Shown: positions 45,237-54,603, counted from the first letter of the stretch. The stretch: 64,000 nucleotides of DNA from Pseudogracilibacillus auburnensis (GCF_003201975.1 NZ_QJJQ01000004.1:1-64000); one strand, 5' to 3'. Notes: generated by a model not told the origin, from the sequence alone. Made by a program: numbers and translations.

Positions 45237-47645
45237 ATGAGACCTATATTTAACAAAGCAATAATTTCCAGTATATTCGCATTCTTATTTTTTAATTCAA
45301 TTGAAACCAGTTGGTTAGTCTTCCTAATCATTTTTATAACTGTATGGCTTTTAGTCTATATAAATTTTAGCTTACATAACAATCAAAGTTTATATATTTC
45401 ACTATTAACAATTAGTGTAACAGTACTTTTTAATTATTGCATAAATGTTTATATTACAAAAGGAAACATTACTCAATCCGTTTTTGACGAACTGTGCTTT
45501 CTAATAGTTATGTCGTTGAATTTGGCAATAGGATATATGCTAGTCATGAGCCTATTTAATAATCAAAAGAAAAAGAATGCAAATCCACTCTTAATCAAAA
45601 AAAGGGAAAAAGATTTAACGCGATTAATGAGCTACTTGGATAATTTCAATATTATAGGTTTAAACGGGCGATGGGGTACAGGAAAAACTTTTATAATAAA
45701 TGAATTAAAAAATAGAGTTAAAAATCAATATGAATTTATAGATATTGATTTAATGACATGTAATTTAAACGAAATGCAGCCTACCCTGATTAGAGCATTT
45801 GAAGAAGTGATGCTCAAAAACAGAATTCTACCCAAGTATTCGAATAAAATGAAAAACAATATTGCTACTTCATCGATTATTTCAAAAATACAAGACCTAA
45901 CTAATCTAATCTTTACAAGCAGTGATTCCAATTCTGAAGTATTACAAGAATTTCAAAAAGAATTAGGGAAATTAGATAAAAAAATATTAGTCATATATGA
46001 GGATTTAGATAGAATATCCAATAAGGATATAATAAGGGAAATATTTTCAATATCTGAAAGAATTTCAAATGAAAATATAAAGATAATTTATCAATATGAT
46101 GAAAGTATAATGGTCCAACTTAAATTTAGCCCCGATTATTTAGAGAAATATATTCCTTTTAAAATAAATATTACTGAACTAAACTTTTGGGAAATATTAC
46201 AGTTTGAATTAAAAGATATTGATGAATCAATATTGACTCTAGAAGACTTCAAATTTATTATATTTCAAGAGCATAGATTCAATAAACTGCATGAGTTTTT
46301 TGAACATAAAACTGAGTATACCTTAGTAATTAACTATATACCGATAAGAAAAGTAAAACAAATGGTTAAAGAAATATTATTGATACTTCGAATGAATAAA
46401 GATATATACACCGATCATAAAGAAACTGTAATAAGTTTCTTCGTTTTGAAACATTTATATCCAGATGGGTATGAAAAGCTGGATATCCAAGAGAGTTTGC
46501 TAGAAACACTTAAATTTAAAATTGATGACAATTATTATACTATCCTTCAGTTAATTGAATCATATAAAGAAAGCAGGATTACTAAAGAGAAAATTAAAGA
46601 TGTGTTTTCAAACGAACAAAACATTGAAAACTACGAGCTTTTAAAACTCTTTAATTATGAAATAATAAACAGTGACAAATTCGACAATCAGTTTAGGTTA
46701 AATGAGTTAGAAACTAGAGCAAAGCATTATAATGAGAAAATTGATAGAGTTGTTTGGAATCTTTTGTATGAAGGAAAATCTGTATTTACAGATAATGAAA
46801 ATGCGGTTAATAAGTTTAAAGAGATGGTCTTAACAAAACCATTATCAAAGCAAAAAGAAGCTTTTCATGATTTCTGGGGTTATCTTTTTAATTCGGACGG
46901 TTTAGTTACAGACAATACTACAATTTTTAAAATAGGACATTCCAATTTATTAAGTTTATTTGAATCTTTTAAAATAGCCAATATGGATAGTATTATGCAA
47001 ATAAAGTTGATTGAATTTTATTTTGAATGTAATAATATCAAAGATTTCAATTTAGATGTGGTAAAGTGTATGAACTTATCTTTATTAAAATCAACGGATG
47101 AATACGTGTTAATATTAAATTATTTAAATTCTTTACAGATTGTAGGTAATTTAAATGGGAAAGAAAGTTTTACTATATTTCTCAATAAGTATATTCATGC
47201 ATTAACACGTTTAGGTTATATACATTCTTATAAATACTTTTATGAAATTAATGATTTTGTTTATGACCAAGATTTTATGTTGGAAAGATTTAATGAAATT
47301 CTAGAAGATTTAGTAGAATTGAGCGATAGGCATAAATTAGCTGGGCTTACTGCAACTGTTATAGATTTAAATACTATTTTTCAATTTGTTGAAAAAATAA
47401 TTGAAATATTAAATTGCGATGAAAAACTTGTTATTGAAAATCGTCCCTTTGTTAAAACAAAAATTACTAGCAAAAAGCAAAACCAGGAAGAATTTGATCG
47501 GTTAAAACACTTATTTGAAACCAGAGACGATAAAAATAAAGTAATTGAAAAGATAGAAGCTAGCTATAAGCAGAAAAAAATCACTTTATATGAAATCGAT
47601 GTATTGTTACAAGAAGTAGAACAGAAAAATACTACCAAATTCTAA
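45237..47645 (+). CDS. KAP family P-loop NTPase with N-terminal membrane helices
   Basis: An 802-aa protein. Four hydrophobic segments lie in residues ~5-110 (for example SIIFAFLFF-type, WLVFLIIFITVWLLVYI), then Walker A GLNGRWGTGKTFII (~141-154) and Walker B ILVIYEDLDRIS (~250-261), the arrangement of membrane-anchored KAP NTPases such as PifA, which acts in phage exclusion. The remaining ~500 residues are helical and unassigned. ATG at 45237 follows AGGTGG; a GTG at 45216 is the alternative. Very AT-rich, like the rest of the island. Probably a defence effector or sensor (inference). Confidence 0.78.
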   Translation: MRPIFNKAIISSIFAFLFFNSIETSWLVFLIIFITVWLLVYINFSLHNNQSLYISLLTISVTVLFNYCINVYITKGNITQSVFDELCFLIVMSLNLAIGYMLVMSLFNNQKKKNANPLLIKKREKDLTRLMSYLDNFNIIGLNGRWGTGKTFIINELKNRVKNQYEFIDIDLMTCNLNEMQPTLIRAFEEVMLKNRILPKYSNKMKNNIATSSIISKIQDLTNLIFTSSDSNSEVLQEFQKELGKLDKKILVIYEDLDRISNKDIIREIFSISERISNENIKIIYQYDESIMVQLKFSPDYLEKYIPFKINITELNFWEILQFELKDIDESILTLEDFKFIIFQEHRFNKLHEFFEHKTEYTLVINYIPIRKVKQMVKEILLILRMNKDIYTDHKETVISFFVLKHLYPDGYEKLDIQESLLETLKFKIDDNYYTILQLIESYKESRITKEKIKDVFSNEQNIENYELLKLFNYEIINSDKFDNQFRLNELETRAKHYNEKIDRVVWNLLYEGKSVFTDNENAVNKFKEMVLTKPLSKQKEAFHDFWGYLFNSDGLVTDNTTIFKIGHSNLLSLFESFKIANMDSIMQIKLIEFYFECNNIKDFNLDVVKCMNLSLLKSTDEYVLILNYLNSLQIVGNLNGKESFTIFLNKYIHALTRLGYIHSYKYFYEINDFVYDQDFMLERFNEILEDLVELSDRHKLAGLTATVIDLNTIFQFVEKIIEILNCDEKLVIENRPFVKTKITSKKQNQEEFDRLKHLFETRDDKNKVIEKIEASYKQKKITLYEIDVLLQEVEQKNTTKF

Positions 47646-47923
47646 AATTATGTTCTTATAAGGGAACGAACTTCCTAAAAAGAGGTTGTTATAATAAATA
47701 TATCTTGCTACACTTACACTATTGAACTAATTTATGATTGCAAATTAATCTAGGCTTACTTAAATTTGGATACAACGAACGCGAAATATTCAGAATTGTT
47801 GTGTGCCTTATGCGGATTTAAAACTTGAGAAATTCATGTTAATAACCATTGTATTCTGACTTTTGCATTTCTTGGAGTGTGGCTAGAAAGTTTTCTTCAA
47901 CGGAGGTATTTTGTGTAAATGTG

Positions 47924-48311
47924 ATGCAAAATATTAAAGATGTTACAGTAGATACAATTGAAATTGTTGATGGGGTTTCAAACAATATCCCTTTTGGTAT
48001 GCTTGGTGTTGCTAAACATATTTGGAATTATCAAAGGGAAAGGAAAATGAAAAAATTCTTAAAGAGAATTGCAAGGAACTTAAATGAGCGGGGTAGATAT
48101 AATCATGAAAATAAAAAAAATTAAAATCCTTTTTAAGTAATGATCATTCGAAAGAAAGATTTTTTGGTATATTTGGTATATTAGATTCCGCTCTGAATTC
48201 CGTTTCTGAAATGTGTCCGGAAATATTAGGGTATTATGCAGGAGAAATATTGCTCAAGTCTCAAAAACTTGATTATCAAAGTTCAGTAATAATTCATGCA
48301 CAAAGAATATG
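47924..48311 (+). pseudogene. Hypothetical protein, frameshifted in a poly-A tract
   Basis: One frame (from the ATG at 47924) reads MQNIKDVTVDTIEIVDGVSN ... NLNERGRYNHE and stops at 48124. Another frame continues smoothly from the 8-A run near 48113 with FLSNDHSKERFFGIFGI ... SSVIIHAQRI, ending at 48312 and overlapping the next start (ATGA). A single-base change in the A run would join them into ~130 aa. No known domain recognised. It could be a real mutation or a sequencing error. Confidence 0.5.
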
Positions 48312-48638
48312 AATGATTGGGATATTAAATATTTTAATAGGGCATATAACATTTTAAATGGTATACCTGAAGAAAAGGCGAAAAAAGGACTTAATTCGAC
48401 TGCTTTGTATTTAGGTTTAACCATGGATGAATTTGAAAAGGAAAGCGAAAAGATAGAAGAATTGATATATAAAGATGAACAGCTAGCCGAGTTCAAATCT
48501 TCATTAATAAAATTAAATAATTTAAAAGTTATCAATACAGGTGGAATGTTTTTCTCGTCGGATGCTAATTCGTTTTGTCGTAGTAAAATTGGGAATAAAT
48601 TAAATGAATTAATTAATGTATATATAGGTACTAATTAA
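48309..48638 (+). CDS. Hypothetical protein
   Basis: A 109-aa acidic, helical protein starting MNDWDIKYFNRAYNILNGIP, with LGLTMDEFEKESEKIEELI in the middle. Its ATG overlaps the last codon of the preceding broken gene (ATGA), implying an original two-gene operon. No domain or homologue is recognised. It lies inside the defence island between the KAP NTPase and an AbiV-like gene. Confidence 0.55.
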   Translation: MNDWDIKYFNRAYNILNGIPEEKAKKGLNSTALYLGLTMDEFEKESEKIEELIYKDEQLAEFKSSLIKLNNLKVINTGGMFFSSDANSFCRSKIGNKLNELINVYIGTN

Positions 48639-48750
48639 AAATTGGCATTTGCCTTGAGATTGTAATTATTAATCACTTTTTTATACAAGGCAAATAAAAA
48701 AACTTATAAAACAATACTTAAACAGTATCAGGTACACAAACAATTCAGAA

Positions 48751-48972
48751 ATGTTCGAGTGCGGAATTGATATAATAGATATTGATACAATTGCGGGCGA
48801 TAAAAAGGATTTATACATGTACTTACAAAGGATTTTACATTACAAGTACAATAGATTCCTAAAAGTAAGTAACTATATTGATTTAAATGAAAATATTGAA
48901 ATTATTGATCATGATTGGAATAAATGGGTTATGCAAGTAGAAGAAGGATTCACAATTCAAGTGGGGTATTAG
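48751..48972 (+). CDS. Hypothetical small protein
   Basis: A 73-aa frame (MFECGIDIIDIDTIAGDKKD ...) with no clear ribosome-binding site and no recognised domain. Its residue use looks protein-like and the composition matches the island. It may be a fragment of a larger decayed gene. Low certainty that it is expressed. Confidence 0.35.
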   Translation: MFECGIDIIDIDTIAGDKKDLYMYLQRILHYKYNRFLKVSNYIDLNENIEIIDHDWNKWVMQVEEGFTIQVGY

Positions 48973-49116
48973 GTTGATTTAGATTTGTTTAACAAAGAAA
49001 TTATAGAACTTAATTTTTTGTTGATGATGAAATAATCCCTTTTTACTAGGGTAGCATATATGATGATTAAGAATTTGAGAGCTTATCGGAAAGTGATGTT
49101 TCACGGGGGAAACAAA

Positions 49117-49654
49117 ATGAAGCCATTAACTTTTGCCAAGCTAGAACAAGCTTATATTAAAACATATGAAAATGCTAAAGAGCTTTTAGAAGAAGTGAGG
49201 ATATTATATGACAATAAAAGATACGCACGAGCTTACTATTTAGCACAAATTGCAAAATTACCTATTATCTTTCAAGAAGCTACTAGATCACATTTCAAGG
49301 AAAGTCATGCCTGGAAGCAATTTTACAAGAGACTGAGGAGCCATATAGATAAAAATAGTCTTAATATCGTAATGTCGCAATTCCCCCACCTAGACAATAA
49401 AGAAGTTAAGAGAACAGTCCAAAATTCTTAATAGATTGGAAAACGGTAGTTTATATGCTGACCTAGATAATGACAAATACATAAAACCATCAGAAGTGGT
49501 TAATAAAGACTCAGCATTATCGAGAATAAAAGTAGCAGAAGAATACTTATCATTTACCAGTTTAGGTAAATATCATGTTAAAGGTAGTATGAAAAAACAC
49601 CTTAATTCTGAAAGAGCAAAAAAATTAGGGAAGATTTTAGAGAAACTGGACTAA
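49117..49654 (+). pseudogene. AbiV-type (HEPN) abortive infection gene, frameshifted
   Basis: The first part (ATG 49117 after GGGGGA) reads LTFAKLEQAYIKTYENAKEL-LEEVRIL and RYARAYYLAQIAKLPIIFQE, matching the AbiV HEPN helix pair. It stops at 49431. The next frame continues ILNRLENGSLYADLDNDKYI and SRIKVAEEYLSF, matching the AbiV C-terminus. Compared with the family pattern A-x-IA-EE-GK, the EE-GK residues seem deleted between two lysine codons. AbiV blocks phage protein synthesis in Lactococcus; this copy is probably dead unless frameshifting occurs. Confidence 0.6.
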
Positions 49655-49808
49655 TTGATTAAAGTGCATTCAAAAGGTGGACTAACTACTTAACTCTAAA
49701 TCTAAATTTGTCTACCAGTCATAAATGTGTTCAATTATAAAAAGCGATGTTTATAAAATAAACATGGCTTTACCATCTTACGTTAGGAAGTATTAAAAAT
49801 CACGCTAA

Positions 49809-49823
49809 CAAAATGCTAACATT
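49809..49823. repeat. Internal 15-bp repeat near the right end (possible integrase arm site)
   Basis: CAAAATGCTAACATT, identical to 38790-38804. Here it is embedded in GCTAACA-AAAT-GCTAACA-TTTT-GTTAACG, a direct plus inverted array. Confidence 0.5.
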
Positions 49824-49947
49824 TTGTTAACGCAATCAAGTGAAAATGATTAATTATTGTTAAAGACCTTACACCTCTGATTCGTAAAAGCCTTGCTTTA
49901 CCGCACTTTATACACACAAGGTTAATGATATTACATACACTCGTTCT

Positions 49948-49963
49948 ATGCCAGGAATGATGT
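49948..49963. repeat. Right attachment core (attR)
   Basis: Exact copy of the groEL 3' end ATGCCAGGAATGATGT followed by A, so it reads ...MPGMM-TAA, the presumed original groEL ending. Confidence 0.82.
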
Positions 49964-49988
49964 AAGCCCAACATAATAGAAATAAAAC

Positions 49989-50023
49989 AAACGAGGTGTG
50001 CCATAGTGGCAGACCTCGTTTTT
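49989..50023 (+). terminator. Displaced native groEL terminator
   Basis: AAACGAGGT (49989-49997) pairs with ACCTCGTTT (50013-50021), with an inner TGCCA/TGGCA stem after one G-G mismatch, then TT. No gene immediately upstream needs it; it lies 26 bp after the duplicated groEL end. Confidence 0.82.
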
Positions 50024-50103
50024 GAATGGCAAGGTAAATATAATTTAGCTAGAAAGGTTCTAGAGTGATAAATTTCCAAAGCAAACATACCACAGGTATA
50101 TTC

Positions 50104-50499
50104 TTACGGTGTTGTGTCATCTGTATTTACCATAATGCTAGCCACACGTGTCAGACGTTCATAAAATTCCTTTCCTGCCGGTTGTTGATCTAACCCGATT
50201 TCCTCAAAGGCCTCTTTCATACATCGTAACCAGCTTTCTGCTCTTAATGGAGTGATTTCGTGTGGAAGATGACGGTTACGCATTGCTGGAGGTCCAAATT
50301 CTTCGCTATAAAGAGGTGGACCACCCGTGAATTGGGTTAAGAACATCCGTTGTTTCCGCATAATTTCATTTATATCTCCATCGAAAATGGGAATTAAATT
50401 CAGATCGGCATATACCTTTGGATAGAATGCATCGACTAATTTATCGATTGTTTCCGGACCAATTTCTTCATATATACTTCGTAAATGTAGTCTTGTAAT
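50104..50499 (-). CDS. Group II truncated haemoglobin (YjbI-like), probable ATT start
   Basis: A 131-aa globin-fold protein. The body has RKQRMFLTQFTGGPPLYSEE and RNRHLPHEITPLRAESWLRC (proximal His region), matching Bacillus YjbI. The frame extends upstream of the first ATG (50361) through SIYEEIGPETIDKLVDAFYP, which is needed for the globin fold, but contains no ATG, GTG or TTG. An ATT at 50499-50497 sits 7 nt after AAGGAGAG and gives the expected length. A mutated start (pseudogene) is the alternative. Confidence 0.8.
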   Translation of the reverse strand: MTRLHLRSIYEEIGPETIDKLVDAFYPKVYADLNLIPIFDGDINEIMRKQRMFLTQFTGGPPLYSEEFGPPAMRNRHLPHEITPLRAESWLRCMKEAFEEIGLDQQPAGKEFYERLTRVASIMVNTDDTTP

Positions 50500-51215
50500 A
50501 TTAGTTCTCTCCTTACGATCATTTATCTTTCATTATAAAAGAAAACTCAACATCTTAGTGTGATTTAGATCACAACTTTATTAATATTACTTTCTAACTA
50601 GGAGCCATGTAGTGATTATGTTTAAAGTTTTCTAGGGTTCAGGTATAGTTTCACCATAAATAAAATAAGACTGTTATTTTTTCATCACCCAATATCATTG
50701 TTAATAAACTATTATATTGTCCAAAGAGACTAATATAATAACTTTCTCCCTCTTAAAGATTAATTGGGTTCTCTTCTACTATAAATTCAAGGAATTGATC
50801 ACAATTGCTACAGGAATCATTTGGAAATATCATTTCTAAAAATTGATGCTTAGCAGTTAGTTTTTTCATATTGATTTATCTACGTTTGGATTCACTGCTA
50901 TAGCTCCCTCGATAAATATCTCTTGGTCATATGTGTAACATAAGTATGACTCGTTTATTTTATCGCTAAATCCGAGGAGACTTCACATTCTAATTTGTAA
51001 TCTCTTAATAATTCAACATCTGCTGCTCCAACCACCCCGAACGCATTACACCAATTTTGTCACCTATACTTAAAAAACTCCAGCAATTTTTCAAGTATAA
51101 AAAGTATAAAAGATATCAGAATTCTAGTATAATTCATACGGTAATAACAATTTTGCGCATTAAAACACTAAAGCGATAAATTTTAACAAGAACTATGACA
51201 ACAGGGGGAAAGAGC
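50500..51215. other. Intergenic region with only a doubtful small ORF
   Basis: This 716-bp gap has no clear gene. A 38-codon minus-strand frame (50753-50869) starts MKKLTAKHQFLEMIF and has CSNC, with no ribosome-binding site. Longer minus-strand pieces upstream (VVGAADVELLRDYKLECE) are broken by stops and may be the relic of a gene. Plus-strand promoter elements for the next gene are not clear. Confidence 0.35.
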
Positions 51216-52778
51216 GTGAAAAACGTTGCAATATTAGGAAGTAGTGGGGGTAATCTATTCAATTTAGGGGGCAAAGACCCTATGAAGCTATTAAAAGAAA
51301 TTTTCACTCAATGTGAAACGGCTGGAATCATTGTGAGCGCTGTTCAATTTATTGGGGCGGAAGTTTCGATGGATGTGGCAAAAGAATCGACAAAGACATC
51401 CCTTTATGTACTGAGAGATCAAGAGATACAAAATGTTTTTCAAAATACACTCAAGAAAATAAATGAAGAAGCATTGCAAGAAGATATGAAAATTGCGGAG
51501 AATATTAGATCTGGCGAGATAGATGGATTAATTTTAATGAGTATTGATCCGGAATATGCTAATAAACATGCTATTCAAGCCGCTATAGAAAAAAACATTC
51601 CAATTGTCGGTACAGGTGGAACAGCGATGGCTGCAGTCGCCTCGAAAGGTGCAAATGTCCTCTCTACTTCAGGAACGACAGGTACTACAAACAGAACAAG
51701 AGCTATCTCGTTCGTTTCTTCTTTGGCAAAACATTGGGAAATAAAATTTCGGCCAAGTTTTACTTCAACAACGGAAAAGGCTGTCCATGAGTCTGGCATA
51801 AATCCATTGAAAAGAATTAACATCAAGGGGATTATGACAGCTTCTTTACCTGCATTTATTTCGCTTGCCTTAATATTAGCTCTTAGTAAAATACCGATGT
51901 TCGCAGGGCTTGGAGATGTGTTTGATATCTTGATTAAAGCATTACCCGTTGTTCTTGCAGTTGTAGCTGCGAAGCAAATTTCAGATTTAGATGAAGTTTC
52001 TATTGTAGCTGGTGTCATTGCTGGGTGTTTATCTGTTGAAGGAGGTATTATTGGTGGAATTATTGCTGGGATTATCGCTGGTTTACTTGTACAATTTCTT
52101 TTCGTTAAATTTGTCCAACTGCGTTTTCCGATGACAACAGTTAATATTTTTACTGCTGGTTTGGCAGGGATCATTTCAGGATTAATTGTATTCTATATAT
52201 TAGGACCGCTTGCACTTAGCGCAGGGGAATTTATTAAATATGCCATCGAGCAGACCATTAGTTTCAATGCTGTCCTTGCAGGCATGCTTGCCGGTTTGCT
52301 TATTTGGCCAGCTATTTTAGGGGGAGTTTATCATGCTGCCATTTTACCAATTGTTTTATTTGAAATGGAAAGATCCGGCTTTAGCTTTTTAGGAGCAGTA
52401 GATATGGTAGGTCTTGTAGTCGTTGCTGCTGGAATCAATTTGGCTAATATTATTTTTCCAAAAGATAAAGGATCAGCTCCTATCGCAGTGCCTGGTTTTT
52501 TAATTAATATGGGCTTTGGAACATTTGTTGAATCGGCTTATCCGTTTATGTTTTCGAGCAAAATAGTATTCGGAGGAGCTATCATATCTGCAGGCATTGG
52601 GGGAGCAATTGTCGGTCTATTCGATGTGAGGGGAACAGCATATTTACCTACTTTTGTAGCCCCTTTTGCTTCCAGTAATTCCGTTGGTCTGATCCTAGCA
52701 ATGGTTGTATCTTTGTTGAGTGCTTTTACTATTACAGCGTTAGCAAATAAAGTTTTTACTAAAAAATCTGCAAGCTAA
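51216..52778 (+). CDS. PTS EIIC-like membrane protein with an unusual N-terminal domain
   Basis: A 520-aa protein. Residues ~1-175 are soluble, starting VKNVAILGSSGGNLFNLGG with GTGGTAMAAVASKGANVLST and GTTGTTNRTRAISFV; I do not recognise a EIIA or EIIB phosphorylation site. Residues ~200-520 have about nine helices like fructose-type EIIC (VGTFVESAYPFMF-type segment, AIVGLFDVRGTAYLPTFVAPFASS). GTG at 51216 follows AGGGGGA; an ATG at 51195 precedes that site. No EIIA/EIIB gene is adjacent, so sugar transport by PTS is uncertain. Confidence 0.65.
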   Translation: MKNVAILGSSGGNLFNLGGKDPMKLLKEIFTQCETAGIIVSAVQFIGAEVSMDVAKESTKTSLYVLRDQEIQNVFQNTLKKINEEALQEDMKIAENIRSGEIDGLILMSIDPEYANKHAIQAAIEKNIPIVGTGGTAMAAVASKGANVLSTSGTTGTTNRTRAISFVSSLAKHWEIKFRPSFTSTTEKAVHESGINPLKRINIKGIMTASLPAFISLALILALSKIPMFAGLGDVFDILIKALPVVLAVVAAKQISDLDEVSIVAGVIAGCLSVEGGIIGGIIAGIIAGLLVQFLFVKFVQLRFPMTTVNIFTAGLAGIISGLIVFYILGPLALSAGEFIKYAIEQTISFNAVLAGMLAGLLIWPAILGGVYHAAILPIVLFEMERSGFSFLGAVDMVGLVVVAAGINLANIIFPKDKGSAPIAVPGFLINMGFGTFVESAYPFMFSSKIVFGGAIISAGIGGAIVGLFDVRGTAYLPTFVAPFASSNSVGLILAMVVSLLSAFTITALANKVFTKKSAS

Positions 52779-52811
52779 ATCAATAAAAAGACTGGAATTT
52801 ACTTCCGAAAA

Positions 52812-52840
52812 GGTGCACGATTAGACGAAAGTCGTGCACC
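52812..52840 (+). terminator. Hairpin after the EIIC-like gene
   Basis: Perfect 9-bp stem GGTGCACGA / TCGTGCACC with an 11-nt loop, without a T run. It could end the transcript or protect it. The rest of the 308-bp gap to the symporter shows no gene. Confidence 0.4.
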
Positions 52841-53086
52841 ATTCCACTAATTGCTCGGATCACTCCACTAACATATGCTAGATTCTCTGCACATTAAAAC
52901 GGACCGCTAAAAATAATCGTGAAACTGACGATTTCATCATTTACCACTTTCAGAGTATGTTTAATCCCTTTCTTAAAAACTGTATTGTACTTAATAAATA
53001 TTGTCGGATTATGTCGGAATCGATAAGTCATCTATACAATTAAAAAAAGAAGGCGTTTTCAAAAAAGTAAAGGGTGACATATATAG

Positions 53087-54361
53087 ATGAAAAAGAAGTT
53101 TACATTTCCATTGGCTTATCAAATTTTAGCCGGATTGATCTTAGGGGTCATTGTTGGGGCTGTTTTTTATGGTAATCCAGCAGTAGAAACATACTTACAG
53201 CCGTTAGGAACAATATTTTTAAATATGATCAAGATGATTGTTGTTCCGATTATCGTATCAACCTTAATTGTTGGGGTTGCTGGAACAGGCGATATAAAAC
53301 AACTTGGGAAGCTTGGCGGAAAGTCGATGATTTACTTTCAACTTGTATCGATGATTGCGATTATCGTTGGACTTGGTGCAGCAAATATTTTTAAACCTGG
53401 AGAGGGATTAGATCTTTCTTCGCTTACAAAAAGTGACATCAACCAATATGTCGAGACGTCAAAAGAAGTTCAGGATGATGGTGTTATCGATATTATTGTA
53501 GGAATTGTTCCAAGTAATATTATTGAATCGATGGCCGAAGGGAATATGTTGCCGATCATTTTCTTTTCTGTTTTATTCGGTTTAGGTGTAGCTGCTGTAG
53601 GGGAAAGAGGAAAACCTGTACTAGCCTTTTTTCAAGGTGTGGCAAATGTCATGTTTTGGGTTACTAATCTTATTATGAGGTTCGCACCATTTGGTGTTTT
53701 TGGTTTGATTGGTGTAACGGTTTCCAAATTTGGCTTAGAGTCGTTAATTCCACTTGGAAAATTAATGATTTTAGTATATGCAGCAATGGTTTTCTTTGTA
53801 GTTGTCATACTAGGTATTATCGCAAAGATAGTTGGAATAAATATATTTCAAATTATTAAAGTGTTAAAGGATGAACTGCTTTTAGCCTATTCAACCTCCA
53901 GTTCAGAAACAGTTCTGCCGAGAATAATGGAGAAGATGGAGAAGTTTGGCTGTCCAAAGGATGTAGTTTCCTTTGTTATTCCGACTGGCTATTCTTTTAA
54001 TTTAGATGGTTCGACTTTATATCAGGCGATTGCAGCCATTTTCATTGCGCAGATGTATGGTATTGATTTAAGTATTTATGAACAAATTACATTAGTGCTT
54101 GTATTAATGGTAACATCGAATGGAATAGCTGGAGTGCCAGGGGTGTCTTTTGTTGTATTGCTTGCAACATTAGGAACGGTTGGTATCCCGCTTGAGGGAC
54201 TTGCATTTATTGCAGGTATTGATCGTCTGCTTGATATGGCCCGTACTGCTGTAAATGTCGTTGGTAACGCATTAGCTACAGTTGTTATGTCTAAGTGGGA
54301 AGGGCGATTTGATACGAAAAAACAGAAGAATTATTTCAGATCGATAGAAAGAGCAGTATAA
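53087..54361 (+). CDS. Dicarboxylate/amino acid:cation symporter (GltP/DctP family)
   Basis: A 424-aa DAACS membrane transporter for glutamate/aspartate or C4-dicarboxylates. It shows the serine-rich hairpin YSTSSSETVLPRI, the NLDGSTLY motif (variant of NMDGT), SNGIAGVPGVSF and the C-terminal DMARTAVNVVGNALAT that sets substrate. It lies just upstream of a GlnK-GlnL-like two-component system, so glutamate or glutamine-derived substrate is likely. A terminator follows. Confidence 0.9.
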   Translation: MKKKFTFPLAYQILAGLILGVIVGAVFYGNPAVETYLQPLGTIFLNMIKMIVVPIIVSTLIVGVAGTGDIKQLGKLGGKSMIYFQLVSMIAIIVGLGAANIFKPGEGLDLSSLTKSDINQYVETSKEVQDDGVIDIIVGIVPSNIIESMAEGNMLPIIFFSVLFGLGVAAVGERGKPVLAFFQGVANVMFWVTNLIMRFAPFGVFGLIGVTVSKFGLESLIPLGKLMILVYAAMVFFVVVILGIIAKIVGINIFQIIKVLKDELLLAYSTSSSETVLPRIMEKMEKFGCPKDVVSFVIPTGYSFNLDGSTLYQAIAAIFIAQMYGIDLSIYEQITLVLVLMVTSNGIAGVPGVSFVVLLATLGTVGIPLEGLAFIAGIDRLLDMARTAVNVVGNALATVVMSKWEGRFDTKKQKNYFRSIERAV

Positions 54362-54397
54362 GCAAATAAATTGAATACGTTTGATATGGATAATAAG

Positions 54398-54443
54398 TAG
54401 GTAGTTTTGAAGCCAATTCATGGTGAGAAGCTACCTGTTTTTT
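54398..54443 (+). terminator. Terminator after the symporter gene
   Basis: AGGTAG (54399-54404) pairs with CTACCT (54431-54436), flanked by partial pairing, and is followed by GTTTTTT. Confidence 0.65.
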
Positions 54444-54603
54444 CATAGTGAAGACTAAAAAAATTTTTGGCTTTCATCAACTAAAAACTAAGCTTCTTTG
54501 ATGTTAAACACCTTCACTCCTCTAATCGTAAAAACCAAAATACGTATGTACAACTTAGTAAGTAGGAAATGATAAGCTAGTACACTTTTTTAACAGGGGA
54601 AGG

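Noticed and set aside
49816-50088. 90-codon minus-strand frame over the right att site
   Set aside because: It crosses attR and the displaced groEL terminator, has no ribosome-binding site, and is explained by those features.
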